Positions 47,061-60,004 are shown, counted from the stretch's first letter. The stretch: DNA of 64,000 nucleotides from Mantis religiosa (GCA_030765055.1 JAUKNK010000150.1:1223501-1287500), one strand, 5' to 3'. Numbers and translations are program-made. The notes: a model not told the origin generated them from the sequence alone.

Positions 47061-49298
47061 CAATAGAATTTGACTAATTCTAAATTGAAGGGTCCCAGTA
47101 AAAATATAATTATTCATGATTTCGAATTAAAGAATTTAGAATTTTAAAAGGGGTTTAAAATAAAAACAGATCTAAATTAAATGCGATTATAGGAAGGACA
47201 GCTTTAGAGTGTGTACTTGCAGTTTTGCAATGTTAAAATTCAGGTTCACTACTGATTCAAAGTTGTTTTAAAGAAACTTGATATCTTTGTATTTTAGCAT
47301 TTAACCTTTGGGTTACACAAAATACTTCCAGTTTATCGAGTGACTGGAATATTGTCTCAAATTTTGTTGTCCCTCAAAACAATATCTTAATTTTTTTAAG
47401 TGATCCATGGCCCAAGTAGTTGTAGGCATTGTTTTTAAGTGTTGTTCTGGTTATTCTTCATCTCAAGATAGGGCGGCAGTTTGTGTGTTCATCACCTCGT
47501 CCAAAATTTCATCATCAGTTAGCTCCTCACAAACTGCCAATTCATTGTCCGTGTGCACAAAGTCCCCATAGAGAACACCAGTTTCAGAATTTACATCTTC
47601 CCAGTATTCAAGTGTAGGCACGTTTCGTTTTCATCAAGACTTTCAAGTCCAATATGACAAGCCGGTCTTTCGGAAACAGTTGGCTATGGTGACTGGTTTC
47701 ACTTGGTCCCATGCACTACTACGCATATGAGCTGCTTCAAGCTCATTTATTTTGAATTCGCCACTCTTGTCCAAATTAGTTTCTAGCCGAAGATTCTGGA
47801 CACCAGACGCCTTTGGAAATGCTTGAATTCTTTTATTACTCCTTGATCAATTGGTTGCACTTCTGATGTCATGTTAGGGGGGGGGGGGGACAAAACTTCG
47901 ACATTCCCTAACAGTGGAATATTGTTATTGGCTGTAAAATTGTCGATAAACAATAAAAATGCTATTTTGTTTGCGAATTTCTCTTTTTTTAATTTCAAGA
48001 GCCTTCTTACAAAAATTTTACTCCCATCCACACTTTGTTAGCTTAACTTAGATTTTATATTCTTTAAAGCAACCGGAACTGGCTGTCTTTCCAATCATTA
48101 GCAATAGAAGCTTTTCAGTGTAATCCATATTGGTACCAATCAGGAATGTGATGCGTTCTTTGTTAAGTTCCCACATTACGTCACTGTCCTTTAAATGCAA
48201 GTGTTTTATCTTGTGTACATTTATAAAACAGCCCTGTCTCGTCGAAGTTGAAGATGTCTTTTGCATTTTCTTTTTAAATCCATTCTATCAAACTCGTTCT
48301 CCAATCACTGACCGCTTGCTGGTCAACACCTCCACTTTCTCCAGAAACAGTTTTAAAGGAAATGCCGTTTCACTTTTTAAACCCATCTAGCCATCCACTG
48401 CTTGCCCCAAAATTATTTTTCCAAATTCCTGTACAAATTCCGCTGATTTCGCTGTGATAAGGGGACCACTTACCGGAATTTGTGTATCCCGTGCCTGCTT
48501 GAACTACTTTTCACGTACTCATTGATGTCAGGGTTTTCAGGCCCCTTTGCTCTATTTTTACTTTCGTCACTGTTTGTAACTTGTACACTGTTCAGAACTT
48601 TATCTGAATTTTGAGGTACGTAGACAACATATTCTGGGGGATTCAAAAGTCTCTTGCGATATCACACGTGCTTTTAAATCTTTTTCCACTTCGCGAATGG
48701 CTGTTGCCTTTTCAGCTATAGTAGGAGTTTTGTAATTTACACGTTTAGGTTTTGAGGGAGGCATTGTTGACTAATTTCACTATTTCAACGCACATTGATG
48801 ATTTTGACGTATGTACCTAGCTGTGTACACTGTTTAAAAATGCTCACTTTACTGCACGGGAAGTTACACAAAAGTTGCTGCAAATATAGGCCAATTGCGT
48901 GTGACCTCAGGTAGACAATATGGAAAGGGGTGCAGTGTTCATAATGGCATGTGCCTTGGCTGGCAACAAGTTCCTAGAGTTGCACAAAGTATCGCATATT
49001 CCTTACCAGAAGGGGAGGCAATTGGAACTACAATAATATGAAATTCCTAGAATTTCAGCAAGGTAAGGAAATTGGACCACAGTACGGCTCAATTCCTGGA
49101 AGTTATCCAGCAAGTTTGACTAACCTATAATTTTTTCACTCACTCTCGTTGAATATCATATCAAATTATCCAAAAGTTATATCAATTTACAGAAGAAATT
49201 ATAACATTGTGGCGTACAGGACTGTCAAGGGGGTGTGCTAACAGCTATAATTATTCACAGTTTTGAATTAAATTGTTCGAATTAATCAAGTTCGACTG
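47061..49298 (-). mobile_element. Tigger/pogo-like DNA transposon, full length
   Basis: TA flanks both sides (47059-47060 and 49299-49300). The terminal inverted repeats CAATAGAATTTGACTAATTC and CAGTCGAACTTGATTAATTC (right end, complement) match over about 20 bp with four mismatches. The length is 2.24 kb. The transposase relic lies on the - strand. Confidence 0.88.
47463..48764 (-). pseudogene. Tigger/pogo (CENP-B-like) transposase, broken
   Basis: The relic starts MPPSKPKRVNYKTPTIAEKA. It continues with a broken HTH region, GASSGWLDGFKK..GISFKTVSGES, QAVSDWR, FINVHKIKHLHLK, ERITFLIGTNMDYTEKLLLL and IGKTASSGCFK. Next come FVPPPPNMTSEVQPIDQGVI and FKHFQRRLVSRI. The end has TDDEILDEVMN. This is the DDE_1 transposase order ('GWL..F..R', 'LPPN.TS..QPLDQG'). 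The expected HADET aspartate region is damaged, and a G12 run at 47878-47889 disturbs the frame. Confidence 0.9.
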
Positions 49299-49300
49299 TA

Positions 49301-50100
49301 TTTTGATGTTTTGCGACCCATTAAACCCGAATTTGTTTAAACAGTAAGGTGCAGTTTAAATTATTTTCACATACAGCTCCCTCGTCTCCATCAAACTATC
49401 ATTATTGTGCGCTTTAAAATAGATTTCAACCTCTGGAGCAGTCGATCTTATGCCTTAGTATAAAAGATTCGTCTAATATTAAAATTTTCAGGACATTTCG
49501 GTTACAGTTGTATTATATGATTAAATACATATATAGGGGAAGACCATATAAGTTGGTTCAGTTAACTTTAAGTTCTAATAATCGGACAATAACTTTAGTG
49601 CGCTCCATACCTGCATTAATAAATCCATAGGTTATTACGACAGTATTAAATATTTAGAGTTAATTACATACTTTGCATATTATAATTGTTTTCTAATGTG
49701 TGTTGTTTGGCCCACTAAGATATATTTTAATCGATTAAGGTGCCTTAATATTTACTTTTAATAATTAAAACTCACAATGACACTTAACTCAGACTTTGAA
49801 AAATAATAATATGCACCACCATCGTTACTCAAGGCATCGGAGTGGAGCAGAATCAGATTAACTTTAGCAAATTAAACTATTTTGCTACCATTTTATGTAA
49901 TATGTTGAAGATGCTAATTTATTTTAGTTTTCCAAATTATTAAAGGAGGGCTTCGCTGTTCAACCCTCAATATACCAGTCACTCATCAAGTAATGAACGG
50001 AGTTGACTATATCGGCACAGTATTCATACGCTGATTCTTTCCGCTTATTGTAGTGTATTCAGCCTTCCCCGCGAGATTCCACAGATCTTACACAAAATGT
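49301..50100 (+). other. Intergenic sequence
   Basis: AT-rich, nothing recognisable. Confidence 0.4.
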
Positions 50101-50723
50101 CTCTTTAGATCTTTTCTTTATTTACAAAAAATGTACTTACTTTTTACTCTTGACTCCAGTTTTATTAGCTAGTCTCTTAAGTGTTTCTTTATTAACATTT
50201 CTGGCAGGACTACACCTAAAGATCATGTTATCTTTCTATCTCTCTTTGAAGATTCTCCTGGTGTGAAATTAACGAATGTACAGGAATACATTCAATATTC
50301 TTTGCTTAAATTTGATATTTTAGTGCCTCTGTTACTTTTTGCATGTTCTTTTACTTGAACTTTTACTGGACGGTTTTTGCTTCGTTCAACAGTGGCTTGA
50401 GAATTTGCAGGATGACCGGTGATCTGAGGAATCTTTTAGTACTCTGGCCAAGTACCCGTGGCTCTGAATGAATTCAGTGTTCTAGATACGTATCCTAGAA
50501 GTGTGTGGAAATTTTTCTCCAACCGATGATGCAATGTGGCTATTTGTTCTCCTAGTCTTGATGCAGTCGCCAAGCCCATATGTGTGTTGAGTGGTCGGAA
50601 GAATATCTTAACAAAGGGCTGCATTTGTTGCGTGCAGTGACCTGGCAGTGAGAGCACAATAACTTCCATGGCTCTGTGCAATTTCCATTGAGTCAGGACA
50701 GTGATTGTGGCAGATATTTCCAT
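50100..50723 (-). pseudogene. DDE-superfamily transposase C-terminal fragment
   Basis: The frame 50723-50436 contains VIVLSLPGHCTQQMQPFVKI and FFRPLNTHM, then LNSFRATGTWPEY. These correspond to 'LPPH.TH.LQPLDV.FF.PLK' and 'GFRATGI.P' of pogo-related DDE transposases (a different subfamily from the Tigger at 47 kb). A further stretch down to about 50100 has broken reading. There is no N-terminal part. Confidence 0.7.
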
Positions 50724-50780
50724 GAAGTATCAGTAGCACTGATGGTTTCACGACGGAGATGAAATACTACTTTCAATCAC

Positions 50781-52208
50781 AGAAAGTGAGCTTTCAGGTA
50801 TCTTCGCTTTCCAATTTCATATTCCACCTGCATATCTCAGTGTAGAGTTTGGAGAATAAAGGTACTAATAAAATCTTCAAAGTGAGATTACATTAGGCTG
50901 AACTTGAATGCATATTTTCGAACACTATTACGTAAGTAATGTTTTAATATTATCACATATCCATATAACATTATCTTTAGATGCATTAGCTTCCTCAACT
51001 TCGTTTCACCGATCTATAGTTTGCCCATAGCTTACAGCCGATGCTGAAGTCTTCTTTTCATTTGCTTGGAGGTAGTTTAAAACTTTGTGCCGCTTCCAAT
51101 ATAGCTTCAAAAGCCTCTCAGGTTTTCCTCTGTTCATTTACAGTAGAAGCTGTTACTTTTACGCACTTCTCTTGTTATTATTTGGAAGTTTACGTAACTT
51201 CAATTGTATACGAGTGCAATACACTGAAGCCGTTACGTTGTGCTTCGACGCTACTCCAAGTTGGTGGCCATTTGGTTATACCTCACGATGCTTCGCCAAG
51301 TTGAAGGGTTATTTCTTCTTCGCACTTTAGCAGAGACACCTATCTCAAAGTATGTGTGGGTGTATGTTTAAAGGAAACTGCCTTAGATATTTTAATAAAC
51401 CGTATTCGTTTTAACGGAGAAATTCCCAACCAATGGAATCAAATATATAAATATCCAGAGTTAAGTATTTGTATTCTATACGACGTGGTTCTATACTTCA
51501 GGCAAGAATGACGCCTAATCCAGCTGCGTCTTGTCTCACGAGCGATCCAATCAGAACTGTTTAATAATACAATTGGTTGTCTCCGGGCTGTTTTGCCGTG
51601 GTCTGTTGGAGTAAGAACCAAACGTTTCGTCCACAACTACGGCAGACATCATCAGTGGCGCGGTCGAAGCTTTCTTGCAGAGAGTTTGGCTGCGTGAAAG
51701 CTTACGTTCTCTCAGAACTGTTTAAGATTATGCCCAGAATGTGTTACTCAGTTTCAGATTTTCCTAATAACCTCCCATTTTGCTATTGACCCTGAGACCT
51801 CCACTACTGGTTTTCAAACCAATTTTGCCACCTCATTTCTACGTTTCCGAAATTTGCCTATTTCCATCATAAAATTGCTCTATACATTTCTAAGAAATAC
51901 TCCCGTATTCAAAGAATCGTAAGCTAGCATGCCATACCTAATCAGGCAGCTTTGAATAGTGGCCTAAACCTCTGGTCGCGTAAAATCCCGAACTACCTCT
52001 AGGAATTTGCCTGAACACCAGCCATCGCTAATTACCGTATTTAATGTCACACTACCCCTGGCCAAATTGCACTTATAATGTACTACCCGACCTACAAAAC
52101 TTTAACATTTAACAGAAATTCACAAAATGTTCATAAGTAACATTATTGTAAGCATTACTTTTCTCAGTGGATCCATAATTTCTGTATCAATACACAGCAG
52201 AATATATG
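50781..52208 (+). other. Intergenic sequence
   Basis: There is no gene. The segment 51480-51720 (GTCTCCGGGCTGTTTTGCCGTGG, GAACCAAACGTTTCGTCC, GGCAGACATCATCAGTGGCG) has the look of a retroelement end, possibly Penelope-like, but I cannot prove it here. Confidence 0.35.
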
Positions 52209-52502
52209 CACCAGGTGGCCCACGCAAGCTGTCCTCTGTAGTCTCGTTTCCTGCATGCGTTAGTGCAAGAAGGATTGGCTCGTCGCTGCTGTTCAAAGGG
52301 GAAGTGCACATACAAGCGAAGCTGACTTAGCGGTGCTGCTATCTGCGTGCAATTTATCCTGGTTTCCATCTGATAAATTCACGTGGTCATCTATTTGTAC
52401 CTATAGTTCGAGTCAGGTCTTACAGTCAAGCAGGTAGCAACTGTAATATACTAAAGCGAAGACACGATAACATATGTGATAATGATAATCATCTAATGAG
52501 AG

Positions 52503-53215
52503 ATGCATCGCGATGCAACTGATCCTCGAAGGCTGTATTCACATCGTTTTTCAACGAGACGTCTACCTTCTGCACATGTTTTTAAATGTACAGAGATGCA
52601 TTTGAGAATAGAGGGATCTTTCGAGGTACAGCGTGTCGTGGAAAGACCGGTCTGCAACAGATATGGTGCTTCTCGGAAAGTTATTGAGTATTTTGGATCA
52701 AATACCATGTAAGGTAAGCATAGCTTATTAAAATTAAGTGTGCGTGCAATACACTATAAACAATGCTATCGAGTTATTTCGTTTTAGTTTACATTATTAT
52801 AGGCAAGTACCTATAATATTATTATGATCATTATTATTAACATTATGAAGGTTATTAGTTTTCATCCATCAACACCTGCACATTTCTCATCGTAATTACA
52901 ACAAAGAAGAGCTGCAGTAGACCTGGGGTTACCGAGGTTTTCGGAACAAAGGATTCTGATGGAAAGACAATGTCATTTCTTTAATCTGCACCTACACCAA
53001 CAGCTAAATGGAAACGATTTCCCAAATCGGGTATTGTCAAACTCTCATTGCAGACGTCTCTTAAATAAAATTGAAGTAAAATGAAATTTTCTCACAAAAT
53101 TTTTTTTTGGGGAGATGAATGCCATTTCATCAATGACTCCACTGTAGATAAACACAATCTACATTACTGGGTTTCTGAAAATCCTCATTGGTTACGAGCA
53201 CTTCATGTGCAAACG
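52503..53215 (+). pseudogene. Transposase remnant of copy 2
   Basis: The HTH part reads RRLYSHRFSTRRLPSAHVFK and VIEYFGSNTM. A catalytic N-part at 53081-53215 has WGDECHF, with the first D of the triad, and ENPHWLRALHVQ. The rest is deleted. Confidence 0.75.
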
Positions 53216-53224
53216 CGCAATGAT

Positions 53225-53325
53225 TCTCCTACACAGAAACCTCTCCCGAGCCCAGGAATCGAACACGGTACCTCACCGCAGTGAGCAAGTGCTCTAGCGA
53301 CGGGCTATGGGACCAGTTACCTTAG
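53225..53325 (-). repeat. tRNA-like segment inside the transposon 3' end, copy 2
   Basis: The - strand reads CCATAGCCCGTCGCTAGAGCAC and GTGTTCGATTCCTGGGCTCGGG, A- and B-box-like. It is homologous to 19220-19330 and is better preserved. Confidence 0.6.
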
Positions 53326-53481
53326 GTGTTCGTTTTCAAACTTTGATCTACCTTTAGCAACTTCTCCTCTCTGTTGGTATCATGTCGCCTTTACTGGCAT
53401 GCTTAGGCAAACCTTTCGGCGATCGCGTTATCCGGGACTATCTAACTTCAAGGAGGGATGGCTTGCGTGGGCCACCTGGTA

Positions 53482-55070
53482 TAAATAAATCACTTAAAGT
53501 ATTAAAAAGGTGACTTCAAATGTGCTTGTTAATTTTAAGTTTATAACCAAACATAACTTTTCAGTGTCACATGGCTCAGACCAAATTATATTTTACCTTC
53601 AGTTCACATAAAAGACTTGGCAGAAGTTTATGAACAACACATTTCTTATTAACAGAAATTAGATTATTGAAAGAAATTTATATAGAATAATCTTGATATC
53701 GCATAATGAATTTTATCTGATTATCATTTGGATTTTAAAGAAACAGCTTAGAGTGAGAAAATTACTATAATAGAAAGGGGGCATAATTAAAGCGAAAATG
53801 CCCTCAACAGTGATCGCAACTTTCCTCCAAGATTACTGGCACTGGAATACCAAACCATAGAGGGAATGCTTAGAATAAATATCACTCCAGATATTCATCT
53901 GGTTATTTAACTCCATTTTATCAAAGTTAATCTGAGATATATGCTTCGAATTAAATGGTCTTCCCTTAGGTAAGAGCATGTGCTGAGACATTACTGAAAC
54001 TTTGGACTTCAGAAAATTTACAACGTTTAAAATATTCCATATTGTGTACATGGAAGGAAAATTATAGGTAAAGATCGGTGTTATTTTAAGTTCAGTATCT
54101 TTATAGAATATGACAGAAAGATCTTCAAAACGTTCTCCCATCCTAAACTACTCAAACTAGAATAGCTATAATATTTTGATCAAAATAAATGTAGTTTAAA
54201 ATGAAAAATGAAATACATCTCAAGCTCAATAGGAATAGTCTTTGAAATTCTCTTCATTCTGAATATTTGCATGAATGGTAACCATAAGTGACAGTAAAAT
54301 CGCTACAATTGAAAAATTGTAGCCTCATTTCCAACCTCACATTCATATTCATTTTCCTCATATTTATATTTTTCTTGAATAAAAATGAAATATTAGATGT
54401 TATTAATTTAGGAGTTATTAATAGTTAAGAACTGTTCAAAATCAAATATTTATAGTCTTTTAAGACTTAAAACTTTCATGGCAAACGTAATTAAAGCTTC
54501 ACGGATTCGAATTCCGTGTCAAAGAAACTAAATTCGAGCATTTGGCCTTTTCAAGCTCCATGGCCTTCTTCAAGAAGTTTTGTAGCTTTGCACCTAGTAT
54601 GGGAAGAAACTTATCACGGGAGTGTCCGTGAAAAACTGCAAAAAGTGATATAGACCTCGATAATTATTACCAATAAATATATAGTATTTACGCAGGACGG
54701 TCTGATAATTTTAGGTACAAAGAACGGGATATATTTTTTAAATCTTTTGCTACCATTAGCGTGGGCAATAAAGGATATTGGCCATGTATTTGTGTAGTGA
54801 GAGGAAGAGTTCACCGTTTCTCCGGAGTAGAAGCTTCTCCCACAAAAATTGTATGAGTGCCGTGTACAAGTTCAAAGGAAGAGCCAATTAAAGTAAAGCT
54901 ACAAATAAAGTAACCAATGGGAAGAGAAAGAACTGGTTTGTGTTAGGAAAATTCGGAGGATTTCCACGGTTGTAGAAAAGTGCACGTTGGGCTAAAATTT
55001 AGGCAGTCTAGTGAAGTCTCGGATAGGGGTGAACTAGTATCCCAGAGCAATATCAACTGGCTATGTCATG
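53482..55070 (+). other. Intergenic sequence
   Basis: A - strand frame 53833-54141 (102 codons, starting MGERFEDLSVIFYKDTELK) is open but shows no domain I recognise; it may be chance. A family J repeat copy lies at 54215-54300. Confidence 0.35.
54215..54300 (-). repeat. Old dispersed repeat family J, copy 3
   Basis: The - strand TTATGGTTACCATTCATGCAAATATTCAGAATGAAGAGAATTTC aligns with the copies at 23556 and 25335. Confidence 0.4.
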
Positions 55071-55246
55071 GCGGCAAATTCGTCATGATAGCTCAACGGG
55101 TAAGAGCGACTGGACGGAAACCAGTAGATCCGTGATTCAAATCCTGGCCGTGATATTGAATTTTTCATGTCGACTCTATCAATCCAATACTTTAACACGT
55201 ATACGGCTAGTGTGAAGAAATTAATAATTTCCATCAATTAACTTAA
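55071..55246 (+). mobile_element. SINE family C, complete single copy
   Basis: It shows the normal single-orientation structure: a 5' end with CATGGCGGCAAATTCGTCATG, A box TAGCTCAACGGGTAAGAGC, B box TGATTCAAATCCTGG, then TTTTTCATGTCGACTCTATC and the tail GTATACGGCTAGTGTGAAG..TTTCCATCAATTAACTTAA. It is a useful reference for the rearranged copies. Confidence 0.87.
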
Positions 55247-55351
55247 ATAAGAAGAGTTAAATGATGAATCCTGGGACAAAAGTACTTACAATAGTATGTC
55301 GCCACAAAGGGTGTATTCCGGGGAAATATACGAGTCAATTGGAGAATTAAT

Positions 55352-55475
55352 GTCGGCAAATTGACCATGGTAACTCAATTGGTAAGAGTGACTGGACGGA
55401 AACCAGGAGATCAATGATTCAAATCCCGGCCATGGGATTGAATTTTTCATGTCGACTCTATCAATGGCTATATAT
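55352..55475 (+). mobile_element. SINE family C, 3'-truncated
   Basis: It contains GTCGGCAAATTGACCATGG, the head with TAACTCAATTGGTAAGAGTG, B box TGATTCAAATCCC, and ends soon after CATGTCGACTCTATCAATGG. It lies 281 bp after the previous copy in the same orientation. Confidence 0.85.
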
Positions 55476-58399
55476 AATTTGCACCCAGGAAGCGCGAAGT
55501 ACATCCGATGGTATATTGATATTTATCCATTAAGCTAATTATTTTAAAGCTTAGAGCAGGTGTATTTATAGTCCACGAGTGTTTAGTAATTTAATGAAAA
55601 CTTAAAGACATCCACGCAACGAGAAAGCCGACACAAAAGGTTTATACGAGTCTATTTTACAAAAAATAAAAAATAAAAAAAAATAAAAAAATAAGTCGTC
55701 TCCTACAACTGAACCAAATCAATAAATTAGTTGACGACACCGATACTCGTCCAGGTGGGCACTAAGATGATAGCTCCTCCTCAACCACAAGTCGACGAGT
55801 ACGGCGCATGACATCAGATTGTCTACGACGAACGGAGAAACCATGGATCTTCGGGAGAACGCGGCAAATTATCATTAAAGTTCTTTGTAAAAAATAAATT
55901 TTAATACAAGTAACTATTTCCAAGATATTCCTTCTTGTAGGTTATAATTTAAAACACTTGTAATTTTCTCGAATAGGGAAACAATATTATCTTATTTTTC
56001 TCCTGCTCATGTAAAGAGAACGGAATTTCATACAGGGAACGTTCTTAAGATATTGAGTGTACCTTAAATCTACTGTATTGCTCTATTTTCAATGTTTATC
56101 CAAGAAAATGCGCAATAAAACCAATTCTGCAAGTGTTTATCGGATTACTGAAGTAGACCTTCTTAAATTTTAATAATAGTTTGTTAAAAATGTTAGAGAA
56201 AGTGATATAAATGAAACGTAAATGTACATGTAAATAACACTTTACCCTAAATATCAGAAAGCCATGAGCTACTATTAACCTAAACAGGTAATTGAAACCG
56301 CGATCTATGTATCCATTGAACTTGGTAAACCAGAAGAAAAATTGTTGTGTATGTCCGAAAATTGTTTTTGGTGGTAATTTTATTCTACACATCCTGTGTG
56401 TGTAAAGCCAGGTTATGTGCTCTCACCTAACTGGACTTGCTATAAGCCGTTCCCTTTGCGATCCAAAACAACTGCTTTCAGCGACATCATGCAGTTCTTC
56501 TGCCATATTCTCTAAGCCACCCTTTCAGAAGCTCCGGCAGAAATCTCATATGCAGCGAAAGAAGCTTCCACCTGAATAAGCTTTAGGTTCGGTACTTCCG
56601 TTTCCTGTGTTAATGTCGGTCTCTATCAGGTCGAAGTGCAAGTTTGCAGCGTTGGTTGGGAGTTTTGTGGGAGAAAAGATTGTTAAGAACGTTTTGTGCT
56701 CCATTCCTGTAAACCTTTCTCGTAGTGAATATAATATATTCCTAGCATTTTATTGTAATAAAAGAATAGTGTTGTAAACCTCTAGATATTATGTCACAAA
56801 ATCATCTGTGTTACCGGTCAGGGCTAGAACCGAGCACACCAAAGCTTTCCTGTTACAGTATGTACAAAAGTTGAAGACTCCAGCGAATCATATCTTAACG
56901 TCGAATGTGGTACATGCCACTTATATGCCTGAACTTAGAATATGACCTTCAAATGATTTAAGAGTAGTTGCCAAAGTTGTAATTAGAGAGAAGATTATTT
57001 TACAATCTTGTTTTCTCTGCAATGCTTAGAATGAGCTAAAACCTTTCATCCTCACATAGTTATCACTTAACATCCATTCAACATTAAAAACCCTGAAAAT
57101 CACACCTTCCTCTAAATTTTATGTCATATATTAATATACATTATATTATGAAAATACAATCATGCGGATAGAAGCAGAATGAGTTGATGTTAAGTTTGTT
57201 TTCACATTGGTGGTGTATCATTTTATTATTAACTGAATGAGTTTGGAACGGGCTTTTGTTCTAATCCCTGTATGTAAGCATATGTTAATTCGCATTTCAA
57301 TCACGAGCTGATACATTTTAATGTATTGATAATGTGAATACGAGTATGTGTATTGAAGCTGGATACAATTGTGTCAATTAATAAACGTGAAGTGTTCCAT
57401 TTTCAGCGTAGAAACACAATCTTTTGGTGCATACAACTTAATAAACAAAACAACATAGGACAAAATCTTTTCTAACCAATGTGTATCGGGTTAAAACGCT
57501 CATGTTTTAAGAAAACAAACAAACGCTCTTAATGTTTTAAGAATGTTAGTATGTTCTAATGTATAAAGATGACCATCCGTAAACGTCTACTTCTCTCTGT
57601 CCGGCGGTCATATGCATTTTATTTTACTTTGCGCTTAATTTGTTTGGATGATCGAATTCCTCAATGGAGATGTCCCCCAGCCACTGGAGCTCAGCACCGC
57701 ACAAAGGGCCACAAGTATGTCCTTTGTAGCCTCTGAGAAGAGGAGATGGGGCAGATCCGAAGGGAAACTAGATCCAGACAACAGTAACGGAAAACAAGGA
57801 CGGGATCCCTAACTATTCCAGAATCGAACCAATCTAAACGGGGTGTCCCACAAGGAAGTGGCACCAGCCAATCACCAGTGATGTACATGATGACGATAAT
57901 TCATAATAGTAGTAATATTAATAATGTGCCTCGTATGTGAGTAATCAGACATCAGAGAATTATGTATTAAGAGCTATTTGGTCCAGTACGATATATCCGC
58001 AGCTGTGCTATGCGCATGATTGGTGAGGGCGGCAGTTTATATGAAAGATGTTACAAGTTTGATTCTCACTCTCTTCTGCTGAGTTGTACGTATATTTGTA
58101 ATACATAGTGTACATATGTCACATATACATGTAGTCACAAATAGTTACTGATTAATATGTGTAGCATAGCTGTAACAAACAACCAACATTAACGATGCGC
58201 CGCATCATAGAACTTCAGTGATATTGAACCTTAGATCCGAGTTTAAAATATTTGATATAGTATCCTAGTTCCTTTATGCATGAGAGCGATTTTGTGAAGA
58301 CGGAAAGTAAAACAATCTGATATGTTACATTCACATTCTTCAGCAGAACGTTCTGATAAAAGCCTATTATTCCAGGTACCTCATGTTAATCCACACAAT
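55476..58399 (+). other. Intergenic sequence
   Basis: I see no supported gene. An A-rich run with AAAAAT repeats lies at 55662-55694. GC-richer patches at 56400-56660 and 57660-57890 (GGTGTCCCACAAGGAAGTGGCACC) look like repeat relics of unknown class. The ORFs have no domains. Confidence 0.35.
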
Positions 58400-58990
58400 G
58401 GATATTAATTCATATTGCTGCATGACCTAAATTTTCCCTTTTGAAACCCAACTGGTATTCTGGAATGTGATGCTTTGTGAGATCATGAATATTAGCTTCA
58501 GGAATGTTTTGACATTGTATTCTCCAGTAATATTGCCCTATGTGAGACCATGACGTCCTAATTCCTTTCCTTTTGTACAGTATTTTCAAAGTTACCTTCC
58601 TACATTGGTGTGCCCTGTTTTCTAATTTCATACACTGACTGCAGATCTCCATCTAGGTTTAAATTAGTATTTCAGTTGACGCATTTAGCATTCAGGTCTC
58701 ATTTTACGATACATTTTATTAACTCTGCCTCCGTTACTTCCAGCAATGTTTTCAAGTTCTTTTGTACTTGAGTGTGATAAGCTATGCTTATGTTACACTT
58801 ATTCAGTCTTTGTGAAGTGATTTTATCTATTTTAGATTGGAATCTCCTTCATCATACATTTTGATATTCCTTGTAGAGGCTGGTCCAGGTACCATTCAGC
58901 CTCTTCTGTCCTCCACAGCGACTCCTCCTCTATGTAGGCGTCCTCGATTTGTTATACTTCTTATTGTTTTATACTGTCACATCCTTCTGG
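58400..58990 (-). pseudogene. LINE reverse transcriptase N-terminal fragment
   Basis: On the - strand, DGDLQSVYEIRKQGTPM, NFENTVQKERN, RAILLENTMSKHS and HHIPEYQLGFKRENLG follow the order of non-LTR reverse transcriptases ('..W..G..P..W', 'YKKG', 'YRGI.LL..TYKI', 'Y Q.GF..G'). There are many stops. The match is moderate. Confidence 0.5.
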
Positions 58991-59284
58991 CTTAATGGCT
59001 TTAGCACTTGTAGTCAGTGCGTTTTCCTTTCTTCTTAGCGGGTCAGGTGAAGTTATCCTGCTATTGATTGGTGGGTGAACCTTATTACTGCTATAATGCT
59101 GTGTCCAATTGCACTCTTCCATTCTTTCCCTTGATGCGTCTATTATGTCCTAGTTTGTCACATCTTTTGTGTGTCCAGTATCCTTGATGTTTAGTCTGCT
59201 TCTTCTTTTTCCTCCCCTTTATTCCTCTGTAGCATTCTATGACGTAAGCAGGCAGAAGTTAATCCAAAAAGTTATAAAACTTCC

Positions 59285-59790
59285 TATTAGGAAGGATACA
59301 GAGCTCTTTCAGGTATGAATGGGTGCATATAATAAATGAAGTGATATCAAAATACATGAAACAAACCAACAAACCATTGGGGGGATTAAACAAGCTTACT
59401 GCTCTTCAGCATGACGACGGCAGATATTACGAAGAACCTGAATGGACCAAAACTAATAATGCACAAATGATATGCCTCTAGGATTACAGAACAAAGTGAC
59501 GTTGAAAAACGACATAAACACATTACAGCAATGGTTAGAACATAATTTCAACAGAAACAAAGACAAAGCAGTTCAAATGGTATCATTGAGGAATAAAAAG
59601 TAAGACATCAAGATAGGAGAGGCAACAATTCAAATAGCCAGCAAATTCAAATAATTGGATACCACAACAGAGACAGCCACGAAATAATTAACCGTGTATA
59701 TCCAAGAATGGTTGTGTGTATCAGTTACATTACGCTGATAAAATGGGAACAGCCATGAGACTGTTCTAAATAGTTTATTGTTAAATAAGG
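59285..59790 (+). pseudogene. LINE reverse transcriptase fragment (YADD region and thumb)
   Basis: The + strand frames show IINEVISKYMKQTN, LTALQHDDG (position of LTALQYADD) and DINTLQQWLEHNFNRNKDKA. These are followed by VQMVSLRNKK and DIKIGEATIQIASKFK, as in non-LTR reverse transcriptases ('FN..KT.VM..SR', 'I.IG...I..V..FKYLG'). Stops interrupt it. It is on the opposite strand to the fragment at 58400. Confidence 0.6.
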
Positions 59791-60004
59791 GTACGTTGTG
59801 AGAGCAACATCCCAGGTTTCACAATCTAACCTGTAATTAGGGGCATAATAGGAGGTATGGGGAAGGTGGATGCTAGGGTAAAGGTAGGAGAGACAACACA
59901 TAAGTCAATATTAAATCATTTACTATAATCTAGTTGCTGGACAGTAGTACAAGGCACTTCCTGATTCTTGAGAAACTTAGGGTAATGATGATACAATATG
60001 ATAT

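Larger units (their letters stand above)
52211..53479 (+). mobile_element. Tc1/mariner-type transposon, copy 2 (internally deleted)
   Basis: The TIRs CCAGGTGGCCCACGCAAGC (left) and the complement of GCTTGCGTGGGCCACCTGG (right) are identical. TA follows the right end; the left flank reads CA, a likely mutated TA. The first 800 bp match 16280-17080. A transposase piece FFWGDECHFINDSTVDKHNL and SENPHWLRALHVQ follows, and the sequence then jumps to the 3' part (53222-53479). About 0.7 kb of catalytic region is missing, so the copy is non-autonomous. Confidence 0.88.

Noticed and set aside
53833..54141. 102-codon - strand frame as a host gene
   Set aside because: No recognisable domain, no splice context and AT-rich composition like its flanks; kept only as a note.
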